This document shows positions 47,845-58,105 of a stretch of DNA of 64,000 nt, one piece after another. The notes below the pieces were generated by a model. The model was not told the origin of the DNA. It saw nothing but the letters and a program-made list of their open reading frames with translations, and searched no databases. The first letter of the stretch is position 1. Every line of letters begins with the position of its first letter. Source of the stretch: Trichomonas tenax (lineage: Eukaryota; Parabasalia; Trichomonadida; Trichomonadidae); assembly GCA_023091735.1 (NCBI GenBank), contig JALKBU010000051.1, positions 44,173 through 108,172 of the forward strand. The letters are read 5' to 3'. The translations under genes were made by a program, and so were the position numbers.

Positions 47845-48359
47845 CTTTCAACACGTTATTTCTTCTATCGTCCTGATTTTGGAATACTTTGATGTACATC
47901 AAATAAATATAAAATTTACATTCTCTTTAATACTTAGTATCTATTTCTATAAGAATTTTTGTGAAATATGCATTTTTTTATGAAATTTTCGATATCGTCA
48001 CATAAAAAGCAAAATTGTTCTATCTATCATTGTGGAATATCCATAATTTTTTATTTTATAATTATTGATAGACACTGCAAACGAATAGCATGATAAAATA
48101 ACAATTAGCACAATATTTCAAAAATAATTTTTGTAAATGTGAAGCACATTATTCCATTTATCATTTCAGAGCATACGCAGTAATATCTATAAGTAACTAA
48201 GCATTACAGTTAAATATAAAATTAATTTTTATATTATATCACAATATAAACCTTTGGTGTTGAAATATTTTGATGATATTGAATGGTTATTAGATAGAAG
48301 GAAGATGAAAATGAAATTATATTAATTAATTAACTTTGACCATAGCGAATTTATTTACT
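47845..48359. other. AT-rich spacer, nothing recognised
   Basis: Spacer between two minus-strand genes, with A/T runs only. No motif copy, frame or repeat was recognised. Confidence 0.4.
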
Positions 48360-49871
48360 CTAGTACTTGAGATCAGAACCACCGACAAATTCGCGAATGC
48401 ACGAAATGTGTGGAACTACTTCGACGGAAACTGGGTAGAAGAGATTGAGCAAACCAAGGAGTCTTCTAGCCTCGTTAGAGATTGCCTCAGCCTCTGGGGA
48501 GGTTGGATCCTCACCTGGCTCTGGGAGTGTCGCCTCGGAAAGGAGACCCTTGCCGTAGATTGAGAGGACTGGGAGCTCGTAGACGAGAGCGGAGTTGAAG
48601 AAGAGCTCAGCGTTGCTCTGGTATGGGAAGATATTGATTTCCTCACCCTTACGAACGGATGTCCATCTAGATAATGTCTTACGTGGGGAATAGCCACGGT
48701 ATCTGTAGTCACGGATCATACGGCGGATAAGGCGGAGATCGGATGTTGGGAATCTGTGGTTGCAGTCGACGTTGATTGGGGTCATAGCAGAAACATAGAT
48801 TGGTGTAACCTTTTCGCGGCCAATCTCGTTAAGGAGCTCTGGGTTAAGACCATGGATACCTTCGATGATAAGGAAGGTGTTTGGCTTAAGCTGGAGCTTC
48901 TCTGTCTCAACATCGACACCAACACCTGTTGTGAAGATGAACTTCCTGCGTGGAACTTCTTCACCGTTGAGGAGTCTGTGGATCTTGTCTGTAAGGATTG
49001 GGACATTTAAAGCTGTGATTGATTCGAAATCTTGCTTGCCGTCTGGGCCGAATGGAATGTCGTCGCGGTTCTTGTAGAAGTCATCCATCTCCATGACGAG
49101 TGACTGGTAGCCGTTGACGCGGAGGGCGATGGCAAGGCGCTTAGCGAATGTTGTCTTGTTAGAAGAAGATGGGCCAGCGATTGTGATGATCTTCTTTGTA
49201 GCGAAGTTGGAGCAGAGGTGGTCGGCGATGTAAGCGAGCTTGTTATCGTGAAGGCCCTCAGCAACCCACTTGATCTCGTCGATCTTGCGCTTGTAGATGA
49301 GCTCGTTAAGCTTGGAGACGTAGTCAACGCCGATGAGCTTGGCCCACTCGTGGTACTCAGAGAACATCTTGAGTGTAACGATTGGGTCCTTGAAAGGCTT
49401 AATCTCTGTTGGGGATGTAAGGAGTGGGAAACGAAGGATAAGACCATCGTTGTATGGAACAATTTCGAAAAGCTTCAGGCGCTCCTTGTCTGTTGACATT
49501 GGTTCAATAACGTAATCAATTGATTCGCCGAACTTGATGCATGGGATGAAATCATCCTGCCATGTCTTGAGAACACCAACCTTGTCTTGCATATCGAGGG
49601 CTGTGAAGTGCTCGATGAGCTGCTCACGTGGTAAAGAAAGAAGCTCGATGACCTGATTTCCGTTGAGAATTTCCATAATGGAGTCTTGGAGCTGCTTAAC
49701 CATCTCTGGTGTGATCTTCTGCTGCTGAAGGTCTGTGCACCAAAGTCCATCACCGACGGAATGTTCAACTTTTAAGTGGCGTCCGAATAAAGCATTATAT
49801 TGAGACCAAGCGAGGAAGTTTTGTGTTGCATGCTCAGCGATTAACTGCGCACGAGTAACTGGTTCTGTCAT
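48360..49871 (-). CDS. Uridine-kinase/phosphoribulokinase-family nucleoside kinase
   Basis: I start it at the ATG at 49871 (MTEPVTRAQLIAEHATQNF, 503 residues). The upstream open frame has no ATG and TCACTTTTTTATG gives an initiator-like site. The N-terminal ~220 residues are a helical/alpha-beta extension (GLWCTDLQQQ, KLFEIVPYNDGLILRFPLL). The PRK domain starts with IITIAGPSSSNKTTFAKRL (P-loop 233-241), followed by MEMDDFYKNRDDIP, LIIEGIHGLNPEL and IRRMIRDYRYRGYSPRKTL. These fit the bacterial-type long uridine kinases (N-terminal TGS-like plus PRK), which phosphorylate uridine or related nucleosides with ATP. In the P-loop the Gly before Lys is Asn (SSSNKTT instead of SSSGKTT). Codon use is GC-rich, as in highly expressed genes. 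Acquisition from bacteria is likely but unproven. Confidence 0.7.
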   Translation of the reverse strand: MTEPVTRAQLIAEHATQNFLAWSQYNALFGRHLKVEHSVGDGLWCTDLQQQKITPEMVKQLQDSIMEILNGNQVIELLSLPREQLIEHFTALDMQDKVGVLKTWQDDFIPCIKFGESIDYVIEPMSTDKERLKLFEIVPYNDGLILRFPLLTSPTEIKPFKDPIVTLKMFSEYHEWAKLIGVDYVSKLNELIYKRKIDEIKWVAEGLHDNKLAYIADHLCSNFATKKIITIAGPSSSNKTTFAKRLAIALRVNGYQSLVMEMDDFYKNRDDIPFGPDGKQDFESITALNVPILTDKIHRLLNGEEVPRRKFIFTTGVGVDVETEKLQLKPNTFLIIEGIHGLNPELLNEIGREKVTPIYVSAMTPINVDCNHRFPTSDLRLIRRMIRDYRYRGYSPRKTLSRWTSVRKGEEINIFPYQSNAELFFNSALVYELPVLSIYGKGLLSEATLPEPGEDPTSPEAEAISNEARRLLGLLNLFYPVSVEVVPHISCIREFVGGSDLKY

Positions 49872-51005
49872 AAAAAAGTGAGGTGGTCGAGAACTATGAA
49901 CTTTACAAAACCTCAAAAAACGATGAAAAATCAACAAAAAACTAAAATCACGTCTGGCGCGCCCGACTTCCGCTCTCTCTATCGATGTATTCCTTGTGAA
50001 CCTCGTTAATGATGTGCGAAGTTCCGTTACTTTTCTTTTTCTTTGATGTTCATCGTCCTTTAGATTTTTTTTTTTCGAAATTTTTTATTCGTTATAATTG
50101 CTGTACATAAAAAATGATGAATATTTTAATAACAATTTTGAGTCAATTGTCGATTTGAAATATCAAAACATGTTTAATTTGTTATTTAAACCGAAAATAG
50201 CCTATAGCATCTATTTTACCAACCAGATTTGATCAATTTTAAACTCGGAATTCCAAAAATGAGAATTTTTTGAATTTGGATTAGGAATCATGTGTAACAT
50301 CTATTTTTAGTAATAGTTTTGAAAATTGCAGTAAAAAAATTTTAGATTTGTTTTTATTTGATAATTAGCATAAACATCGTTTGCAGATTTTATTTTCAAG
50401 ATCAGTTTTCGAAAATTTTGCACAGAAAAAAATTTACACCATTTTTTCATTTATCTATTGATTCATGCAGCATAGGACACAAAATAATAAATGAACCTTT
50501 TTTGGGACTTGATTTTAATTTCTAAGTCCAATGTCTTCGTTTCAACATTTATCTCATGATATTACGTTCGCAGAGGAAATTTAAGTCTACCTATACATGG
50601 GATAATATTTGCTATACAGTATTCTGCTGTAAATAGATTTTCAAAATATTCTAAACAAAAAATTATCGATTTAGTTATATTCATGCATATGGACATTATG
50701 TGTATGATTCAAAGAATAATGTTTTGTTGTGAATGAATGATGATGTCAATTTATTTGATTGGAATCAAATTCTTATTCTCTATGTTATTTAGGAATACTA
50801 TATTTTATTATCCGAAAGTTTACGCCAACATATACCAAGCATTTGTACTACAAAATTTGGATTCTCTTTAAGCGATATCTGAATTCATATTCAAATTTTG
50901 ATTTCATTATTTATGATTGAAGGGATTTTAATATATTGGTATGCACATGAAAATGGCTGATATACAAACAACAATTTGAGATTTTTGTTAAAAAAATTCA
51001 ATTAA
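49872..51005. other. 1.1-kb AT-rich spacer, nothing recognised apart from a GC patch
   Basis: A GC-rich patch with the palindrome GGCGCGCC lies at 49956-49963 (TCTGGCGCGCCCGACTTCCG), just before the kinase start. The rest is AT-rich with several short chance frames. No motif copies were found. Confidence 0.4.
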
Positions 51006-51467
51006 TTATTCGAAAAGTGTTGCGTTTTGTGGCGTGAAATCAGATGTATTTAGCTCTTGGAATTTATGAATAGAATCTATGTTTGCTGCTATTTCTTGTG
51101 CATATTGAAATGATTTGGTAGATTTGCTTAAATAAGGAATCAAATCTTGCGCTTTTTGAACTGACTCTATAAATTTAGTAATAGATTGCATGACTTGATA
51201 ATTGAGTTCCATTTGTTTATCCAAAATTTTAGCCAAACTTTTATTTAATTCATTAGTTTCTGTTGCCTCTAATTCTCTTAACAGCACTTGCTCTTCTGGA
51301 CTAAAATTATCAAAAACTGAATCGTTATTTTCAGCAAAGTTGAAAATATTAGGTTCTTGACGTGTAGTTTTAGTATGATGTCCATAATCATACGGCATCG
51401 ACATACTCCTGGGTGGCATCCTTCTTGGAGGCTCATTAAATTGACGTGGTGGAGCGTCAAATATCAT
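51006..51467 (-). CDS. Small coiled-coil protein of unknown function
   Basis: The 153-residue product starts with a Pro/Arg-rich disordered stretch (APPRQFNEPPRRMPPRSM). A helical/coiled-coil core follows from ~60 on (FSPEEQVLLRELEATETNEL, then QVMQSITKFIESVQKAQ), and it ends NATLFE. There is no known motif. GTCATGTAAA at 51497-51506 lies 30 bp before the ATG, so expression is plausible. The family is unknown. Confidence 0.5.
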   Translation of the reverse strand: MIFDAPPRQFNEPPRRMPPRSMSMPYDYGHHTKTTRQEPNIFNFAENNDSVFDNFSPEEQVLLRELEATETNELNKSLAKILDKQMELNYQVMQSITKFIESVQKAQDLIPYLSKSTKSFQYAQEIAANIDSIHKFQELNTSDFTPQNATLFE

Positions 51468-52396
51468 TTTGAAAATAACAAGTAAAAAGCAAATATGTCA
51501 TGTAAATCGCATATCGACATTGTTTCATATTACCCTATTTCACAACAGGATCGCCACAGGCCTAAATGAGGAGGTGTCACGAAATATGGAAAAGGAATTG
51601 TTGCTCGAATCTCATTTCCATATTTTTTATCTTTTTAAGTCACTTTTAATGTTTGAATATTTCAAATATCACAAATGAAAGAAAAGGTTGAATTTGTTTT
51701 TGTAGTGTAGCTGTTGTATAACACATGAAGGTAATATGTGAATCATGTTCAAGTCCTTGATGATAGTTTTTTTTTTTTTTCTTTTCAGTCGATGTTATGG
51801 AGTCTAAACAAATTTTTTCTGCTATTTTAAGTATTAAAATATAAATATCACTTGATCATATGTTAAGAATATCACAATATTTTTTTGTTATCTCAATAAA
51901 TCAAGAAAATTAAAAATGGTAAATGTTTAAAATTGGCTTTTTGATTTGAAAATCAATGCTATGTAAACAGGAGATATTGTAGCATGTATAATATCTGAAA
52001 ATCAAAATTCGCTTTGAAATTTTTTTATCAAAAATACAAAGAATAACCCATTTATTATAATACAACAGATATTTTAAAAATTCAAATTATAAAATGTTTA
52101 CAATAATTCTTAATGAATGCAAAACACCAGAGAAAAGAGGTGAAATAGAAATAATCAAATTTTTAATGAAAATTCAAAAAACTGTGATTCAAGACTTTAT
52201 ATTATGTTGATATGATATACTTTATAAATATATTTATTCTCAATAGTTATTTTTAAAATATAAAAGCCTTTTTACGAAAATATTATGAGAAACATTTGGT
52301 TTTTGGTATCTAAGTTGTATTAATCAATGAATAGACTCTCTGTATGATACTACTAACAACGGTAATATTATTTGCATACGAATAAGTATATTTTTC
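51468..52396. other. AT-rich spacer left of the transposase
   Basis: Apart from GTCATGTAAA at 51497-51506, only A/T runs and a T13 run (about 51768-51780) are seen. A slightly GC-rich stretch at 51540-51590 has no clear frame. I looked for a terminal repeat of the transposon here and saw none. Confidence 0.4.
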
Positions 52397-53985
52397 ATGT
52401 TTTTGAGAAAATCAACAGCAGAATTTCGACGTTTTGTAAGAATTGGAGGTCACACTCTCCTTTCCCCTATTGACGAAGAGAATTTTAAAGATATTATCCA
52501 ACAAATGTCAGATGACCTCAATTGCGTCACTACTGCCATGGCATCAGCGATAGCTTCCAAACTCATGCAGTTCCGCTACAAATCGGCCGTGAGAATCCTC
52601 ATAGCACTCAATTCTACTCAACTGATCAAGAGACTTGAAGGCCACTTCGAAAACCCGAGCCGCTCTTGGCTCAATAAGATGGCGGCTCGAGTTGGTCTTG
52701 AAATCTGTTCCCCACATACAATCGACGAAATTCATCGTTCTACTTGCGACCGCAATTACATAATGAGCTTTTTCTGGAAGCACGGATACTTTCTCGGACG
52801 AAGGCCCAAATTTATAATAAATATGGACGAGACCATGCTTTTTTCAAAGCGCAAATGCAAGGTGCTAAAGCACAGAGAAGGGATTGCCGTGAGTCCGGAA
52901 ACCTGTCAGTTGCCACACATAACTGCCGCAATAACCATCTTCGGTGATGGCACAGCTCTCAAACCTTTCTTGATCCTGCCCAAAAAGAAGAAATTGGATA
53001 AAGAAATCGAAGACGACGATCTATTTGTAGCTTCTTCGGACTCGGGATGGATCAACAAGAACTTATTTCTTGTATATACCATCTTTTTGATTGCAGAAGT
53101 CCAGTGTCGTAGAGCTACAATGATGGCAGCCGAAAGAGATGCGCCTTTCTTGCTCTTGACGGCCATGGTTCAAGGTTGAATTTCGAAGCAATTTACTTGT
53201 TTGACATATTCAACATCGATGTTCTCATCTTCCCAGGGTATAGCTCGCATATATTACAGCCCTTAGACGTGGGAATCTAAGGGCCACTAAAAGCAAAGTT
53301 CAAGAGGAATTTTGACACCAGTTCGCTAGTTCTCGACCCAACCACAGGTCTACTATCGACGCGGGCATCGTATACGGCGAAGGAGCTGCGACTAATAATG
53401 ATACAGTCCTTCATCGCGGCTTTTGATGAGGTCTGCACATCGACGAACATTAAGGCGATATTTAGGACATCTGGCCTTATCCCGCTGGACTCTGAGCGAG
53501 CCTTAAACAACCCGTATATAGCTGCAGTTGCAAGGCCCGTAGGCAGACGCAACCTCATCAACGACAGATTCCTCAACGAACCCGCAATGCTCGTTGAGCT
53601 CTTCCGCCATTCTTATGGCAGGGTTCCTCGAGGAACTGATCTAGATATAGATCCGCTGCGGCTGATGGCATGTACAATGGCCACTACAGGTGTTTTGTCC
53701 ATAGGCTTGGTGTTGCTCGTAGAACATCAAGGGGTATTCAAGCCTGTGGATCTCATGGAGTATGCAAGGTGAATCATTATTCAGCAACAGGCGCAGCGCC
53801 GACAGAGACAAGAGCAGGAAAGACGAGCTATTAACCAACTGCGCGTCTTTGCACAGAGAATCGTGCAGTTTTTGCCTGCACAAGTTCGGCAGTTCCTGGA
53901 GGAACCACAAAGAGGTCAACGGGTTCGCCAAGCCCCTCAAACAGTCGCCATGCAACGCCAACAACAGCAGATGAATACCAGATAA
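52397..53985 (+). mobile_element. Broken pogo/Tc1-mariner-like transposase (DDE)
   Basis: A GC-rich block in AT-rich DNA codes for a pogo-like transposase with disruptions. Seen are a CENP-B-like helix-turn-helix near PSRSWLNKMAARVG, the first catalytic Asp in INMDETMLF, SDSGWINKNLF, the second in LDGHGSRLNF and the third in SSHILQPLDVG, 35 residues on. The first frame (52397 on) ends at TGA 53177. The correct frame shifts near 53150, then stops at TAA 53278-53280 and TGA 53770-53772. The same frame continues to TAA 53983-53985 through a Gln/Arg-rich tail (QQQAQRRQRQEQERRAINQL). No terminal repeats were found. The element is therefore inactive, and the GC difference suggests foreign or recent entry. 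Confidence 0.75.
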
Positions 53986-55279
53986 TGAGATCAATAGGTA
54001 CAATGGAATCAGTGATTCTTCTTCTAAGCCTCTTCAAGTATCATCATTGATTCATTTAATTCACTGCAACGTTATTAATTTCTTATCATTAGATACTGTA
54101 TTTAGTTCGCTGCAAACATCAGTGATTGCTCTTCATAAGCTTCAACTAGTTCACTATGATCGTGTTGTTTGCTCTTCATATACTGCTTCTTTAAGCCAAA
54201 CTATTTGACATGTAAACCATTGTCATAAATAATTTACATGTCAAGAGTAAAGAAGGCTTAAAATGAGAGCCTGAGATTGTTGATTTAGATGCTGTGACAA
54301 GTTTCAAGATCATCTTTTAATCATTCTGTAACAAAATGATAGCTTCGATTAATGTTCTTGAATAGAAATTTTCATTTTTGCCTATAAATTGTGTTTTTTC
54401 TTGGTTTTGTAAGGTTAAAAATACTTATTATGATACTATAATATGAATTCAGCGTGCAGTGCAACTGTCTGATGTGCTTGTTGCTCACAACGAATCCATT
54501 TGTCCATTAATAAAAGTGACATAATCCGTTAAATGCGTTGAAGTGATTTTTTGAATAGTATATGCTCAATATAACTTTATAATCCCTTTTACATAAATTT
54601 TTACAACTTGAATTTTAAAAGTGACAGAGATTAAATTTATTTTGACGAAAAATAATTATTATACCAATATGAATCTAATATACCTAAATGTTTTTTGAGA
54701 TATTTACATTTTTCAAAAACAGTTCACTACCAATTCAATAGTTTTGCTACCTTTCACAATACGTTATCATATTAAATTTTCTTACGAAGAAATTTTGAAA
54801 GTGATATTTAGAATAAAAAAAATATTGAATAAAAATGAATTATAACCAAATATATGTCATTTTCATTAACCAGAACACACCTGAAATGCTAACATAATGT
54901 CTGGTTTGGTGCAAAGAATGCATACAAACTCGTCCAGGACGAAATAGGCTATATTACTGAAATTCCGATTTCGTCCTGGAGTAGCAAAAACTAGTTGCAA
55001 CTGTCTCAAAAACACCATGGGACCCATCCTCATGCTGTCTTTAAGATAGTCGCAATTATTTTTTCATGAAGTCACTTTTGGAGTCACACCCTTTTTATTA
55101 TATGTCGGATTAATCTGTCAATTTTAGCATGTAAAATGTTACTTTTCGTTTGACAGAATATAATACCCAACATTTTGACAAAATGACCGCTATGAGGCAG
55201 ATATTTAGATTCCGATATCAATAGAAAATGAAGTCTTTTCAGAATTTTTGTGAGTAGCAGTTTGCCAAATCAAAAATAA
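53986..55279. other. Spacer with paired motifs, inverted repeats and a possible truncated gene
   Basis: TGACATGTAA at 54206-54215 and TTACATGTCA at 54234-54243 lie 28 bp apart. The minus strand next to them starts a short frame (MKSKQHDHSELVEAYEEQSL, ATG near 54173) that stops after 25 codons, about 100 bp before the transposon. Inverted repeats AACCAGA/TCTGGTT and TCCAGGACGAAAT/ATTTCGTCCTGGA lie at 54868-54980. GCATGTAAAA occurs near 55127. No intact gene is recognised. Confidence 0.4.
54868..54980. repeat. Nested inverted repeats
   Basis: Two inverted pairs: AACCAGA (54868-54874) with TCTGGTT (54900-54906), and TCCAGGACGAAAT (54933-54945) with its exact complement at 54968-54980. Inside the second arm CGTCCAGGACG is itself palindromic. 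It may be part of a foldback element or encode a hairpin RNA. Confidence 0.45.
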
Positions 55280-56236
55280 ATGTTAGCTTTTGCAGCACTT
55301 TCCCGCTCTGCTTTAATTGCACAGCACGAGGAGAAGTCCTTCCTCGCATGGATGCGTGAGACAAACAACTTCTTCGTCGGCGACGAATACCACTTCAGGA
55401 TGGGTATCTTCCTCTCTAATAAGCGCTATGTTGAGAACTTCAACAAGAACGGCGCCTTCAAGGTCGGCCTCAACCACCTCGCTCACCTCACACAGGCTGA
55501 GTACAAGCAGATGCTCGGCTATAAGTACCTCGGAAAGAGCAAGGAGCAGATCGAATACTCTCCAATCCGCAACTTTAACGCTCCAGACGCCTTCGACTGG
55601 CGTGAGAAGGGCATCGTCAACGCTATCAAGGATCAAGGTCAGTGCGGCTCGTGCTGGGCTTTCTCTGTTATCCAGGCTCAGGAATCACAGTGGGCTCTTC
55701 ACCACCCAGGAGAGCTTTACTCCCTTGCTGAGCAGCAACTCGTCGACTGCGTCCATGACTGCTTCGGCTGCAATGGTGGCCAGCCAGGATGGGCTATGAC
55801 TTGGGTTAAGGTCTTCGAGCACGGTATGTTCATGTTAGAGTCTGACTACCCATACACAGCTAAGGGTGGCTCTTGCAAGTTCGACAAGAACAAGGGCATC
55901 ACAAAGATCACAACACATAAATCTGGTTCCCACGACGAAGAGTCCCTCAAGAACCAGCTCGCTGAGAACGGTGTTTACTCCATCTGCATTGATGCTGGCC
56001 ACAACTCCTTCCAGCTTTACACATCTGGTATCTACGAGGAACCAGCTTGCTCATCCTCCGCTCTTGACCACGCTGTTGGCCTTGTTGGCTACGGCTCTGA
56101 GAACGGCAAGGACTTCTGGATCGTTCGTAATTCATGGTCCGAAATGTGGGGTGAGAAGGGCTACGTCAGAATCCGCCGTAACTTCTCCAACCACTGCGGT
56201 GTTGCCTCAGAACCAAAGATCCCAGTCGTTGCTTAA
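55280..56236 (+). CDS. Cathepsin L-like cysteine protease (clan CA, family C1)
   Basis: The 318-residue product is a complete papain-type zymogen. It has a short hydrophobic N-terminus (MLAFAALSRSALIA), a pro-domain with the ERFNIN-like FRMGIFLSNKRYVENFN and a GLNHLAHLTQAEY block, and the mature enzyme from about residue 100. The catalytic set is visible: Gln119 in DQGQCGSCWAF, Cys125, His264 in LDHAVGLVGYG and Asn284 in NSWSEMWGEKGY. The usual NSWG is NSWS. Secreted cysteine proteases are used by trichomonads for nutrition and in damage to host cells. Codons end mostly in C, unlike most neighbours, which suggests strong expression. No intron is seen. Which of the several trichomonad CP paralogues this is cannot be told. 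Confidence 0.92.
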   Translation: MLAFAALSRSALIAQHEEKSFLAWMRETNNFFVGDEYHFRMGIFLSNKRYVENFNKNGAFKVGLNHLAHLTQAEYKQMLGYKYLGKSKEQIEYSPIRNFNAPDAFDWREKGIVNAIKDQGQCGSCWAFSVIQAQESQWALHHPGELYSLAEQQLVDCVHDCFGCNGGQPGWAMTWVKVFEHGMFMLESDYPYTAKGGSCKFDKNKGITKITTHKSGSHDEESLKNQLAENGVYSICIDAGHNSFQLYTSGIYEEPACSSSALDHAVGLVGYGSENGKDFWIVRNSWSEMWGEKGYVRIRRNFSNHCGVASEPKIPVVA

Positions 56237-56489
56237 ATTAATTAAATATTTATCTTAGTATGGATAATGGTATAATCATTCTAATTTTTTTCTTGCAATT
56301 CATTACACTTTAATAATCCCATTTTCTTATACGACAATATAAATTCATATTGTTCATTTTTGATAATTAATCAATGAAATTCAAAATTTAAATATTACCA
56401 AACCAAGAGCTGCTATATCTAGAATATGAGATTTTGTTTAAAAAAAGTGAAATCAAAATGTGACGCATTACAAAAAAAGTGCCTTTTTG

Positions 56490-57761
56490 ATGTCGCGACC
56501 GCCAGATTTCAATACATGCGGCCTTCAGCCGATGTTTAAACCGAATGACGATCGACGGAACAAGTACCCTGACTATGAAAGGGCACATAAATCGCGAGAA
56601 TACAAATACAGACACGATAAAGATAAATATAAAGACAAAGAGAGGTCTTATGATCGAGATAAGTATAAAGATAAAGATAGGAGGTTTATAAAAGATGATT
56701 ATAACTATCGTCATGATCGTGATTACAATAGAAGTTATGATCGTGAAAGAAACGATGATAAAAGATATATTCAGGAATATTCTAACTTGAGTCAAAAACC
56801 GGAGCCAACAAATGGGTCACTTAATTCACTTATTGAAGCGCGAGGGAATTTAGTTAACTTAGTTTATGCTTCTGATAAAAGAAAACAATTGAATGCATTA
56901 TATAATGGAACTCCATCGGAACAATGGTTTTTAGATGAATTACTATCTTGCTTTGAGATTTTGCTTCCTCGACAATCAGGAATCACGTTTATTTATACAA
57001 TTAATCATAAAATCAGTAATCGAATTGATCATTGGCATCGCGCAATTTTGATGCATTTTGACCAATTCATGAAGTTTCCATCGGGTGTTCTCACATTAAA
57101 TGATGTATTTAAATTGATGCCTGATGCAGAGTGCGAAGAAACAGCTTCAACAATATTATCTGGTTGCAAAGAAAAGAATGAAGAACCATATATTCTGATT
57201 TACCTAACACTCATTCGAAAATTCATCAAAAATGAGAAAGTCATTTCTCAGTTATATGAAATTAAATGGTCTGAGTTGAAAGGTCATCAAGAAATTGTTG
57301 TTGAATTAATTTCTAATTCGCCAAATTCGGCAATAGATACTTTATTTGCTTCTTACGCAACGCAGACTGCTTATATGACTCAAGACGTCGATTTCGTGCA
57401 CACTATTTGCGCATTCCTAGAATATGGTTCAAAGGGCGTCAAAGATCAAATATTCGCGGCAATGATGCCATCAATCAGATATTTGGCGATGAGCGATCCT
57501 TCTTGGAATGTTCTTGCAACTATGATCATAATTGCAAACAACGAACAGAAAATGAAAATATCGGAAACTCTGCTACAGATTTTAGAGAATGGTCAAGCAC
57601 TGCCTGTTCACTATGATAGTTTAATGTCGAGATTATTGCTTGTAATGCAGATACAAGACAGAAAAGCTTATTTGGCAAAGTTAATTCCACATCTTGATAA
57701 ATTGAATAAGCCAAGGTTCGTAGAAATTGTAAAGTACACTTCATTATTGTTAGAAGAATAA
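56490..57761 (+). CDS. Charged-domain plus helical-domain protein of unknown function
   Basis: I start it at the ATG at 56490 (MSRPPDFNTCGLQPMF, 424 residues); the frame upstream opens only with a GTG. Residues ~25-105 are a Lys/Asp/Arg/Tyr-rich low-complexity region (KDKYKDKERSYDRDKYKD) like the RD/RS-type regions of RNA-processing factors. Residues ~115-420 form a helical domain (WFLDELLSCFEILL, ILSGCKEKNEEPYILIYLTL, ISNSPNSAIDTLFASYAT) with no catalytic motif. NELF- or splicing-type function is possible because of the charged region, but I have no diagnostic motif. AAAGTGCC lies just before the start, as at BspA-like starts. Confidence 0.5.
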   Translation: MSRPPDFNTCGLQPMFKPNDDRRNKYPDYERAHKSREYKYRHDKDKYKDKERSYDRDKYKDKDRRFIKDDYNYRHDRDYNRSYDRERNDDKRYIQEYSNLSQKPEPTNGSLNSLIEARGNLVNLVYASDKRKQLNALYNGTPSEQWFLDELLSCFEILLPRQSGITFIYTINHKISNRIDHWHRAILMHFDQFMKFPSGVLTLNDVFKLMPDAECEETASTILSGCKEKNEEPYILIYLTLIRKFIKNEKVISQLYEIKWSELKGHQEIVVELISNSPNSAIDTLFASYATQTAYMTQDVDFVHTICAFLEYGSKGVKDQIFAAMMPSIRYLAMSDPSWNVLATMIIIANNEQKMKISETLLQILENGQALPVHYDSLMSRLLLVMQIQDRKAYLAKLIPHLDKLNKPRFVEIVKYTSLLLEE

Positions 57762-57804
57762 ATTGTTAAGTAATAGATATTATCATAAGCACTGATCTAT
57801 GGTG

Positions 57805-58041
57805 TTAAGGGACCAAGGTAACTGTTTGGGCCACCCCCTGCTTTAGAGAAACTATCTTTAATATGTTTTATGATAATTTAGTTCCCAATGTCTTGTACGT
57901 ATTATAATTCAAGCAAAAATGATTAATCAGAAAAATATTTTTCGAGAATTTTGAACATTTCGTTTTTTAAAAAAATGTGATAAAAATCAATACCTCATAG
58001 AATATTTTGAGTATTTGGAAACGGTTACATTGGTCCCTTTA
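57805..58041. mobile_element. MITE-like element, 237 bp with TTA target duplication
   Basis: The ends are AGGGACCAAGGTAAC (57808-57822) and the inverse of AGGGACCAATGTAAC (58024-58038), 14 of 15 matching, flanked by TTA on both sides (57805-57807, 58039-58041). The interior has no coding frame. An 18-mer CTCATAGAATATTTTGAG at 57994-58011 recurs in inverse at 38195-38212 near another GGxCCCT end. It lies in the gap between two convergent genes. Non-autonomous DNA transposon is the likely class; the superfamily is unknown. Confidence 0.6.
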
Positions 58042-58105
58042 CAATATATCAGATTTTACAAAAACACATTACATTTAGATATAAAAATTGTGATACACAA
58101 AAACA

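Noticed and set aside
49956..49963. GGCGCGCC palindrome before the kinase gene
   Set aside because: Only 8 bp; no repeat or frame around it.
52355..52366. ACTAACAACGG as an intron 3' site before the transposase
   Set aside because: Does not match the trichomonad ACTAACACACAG site and no GTAYGT donor fits.
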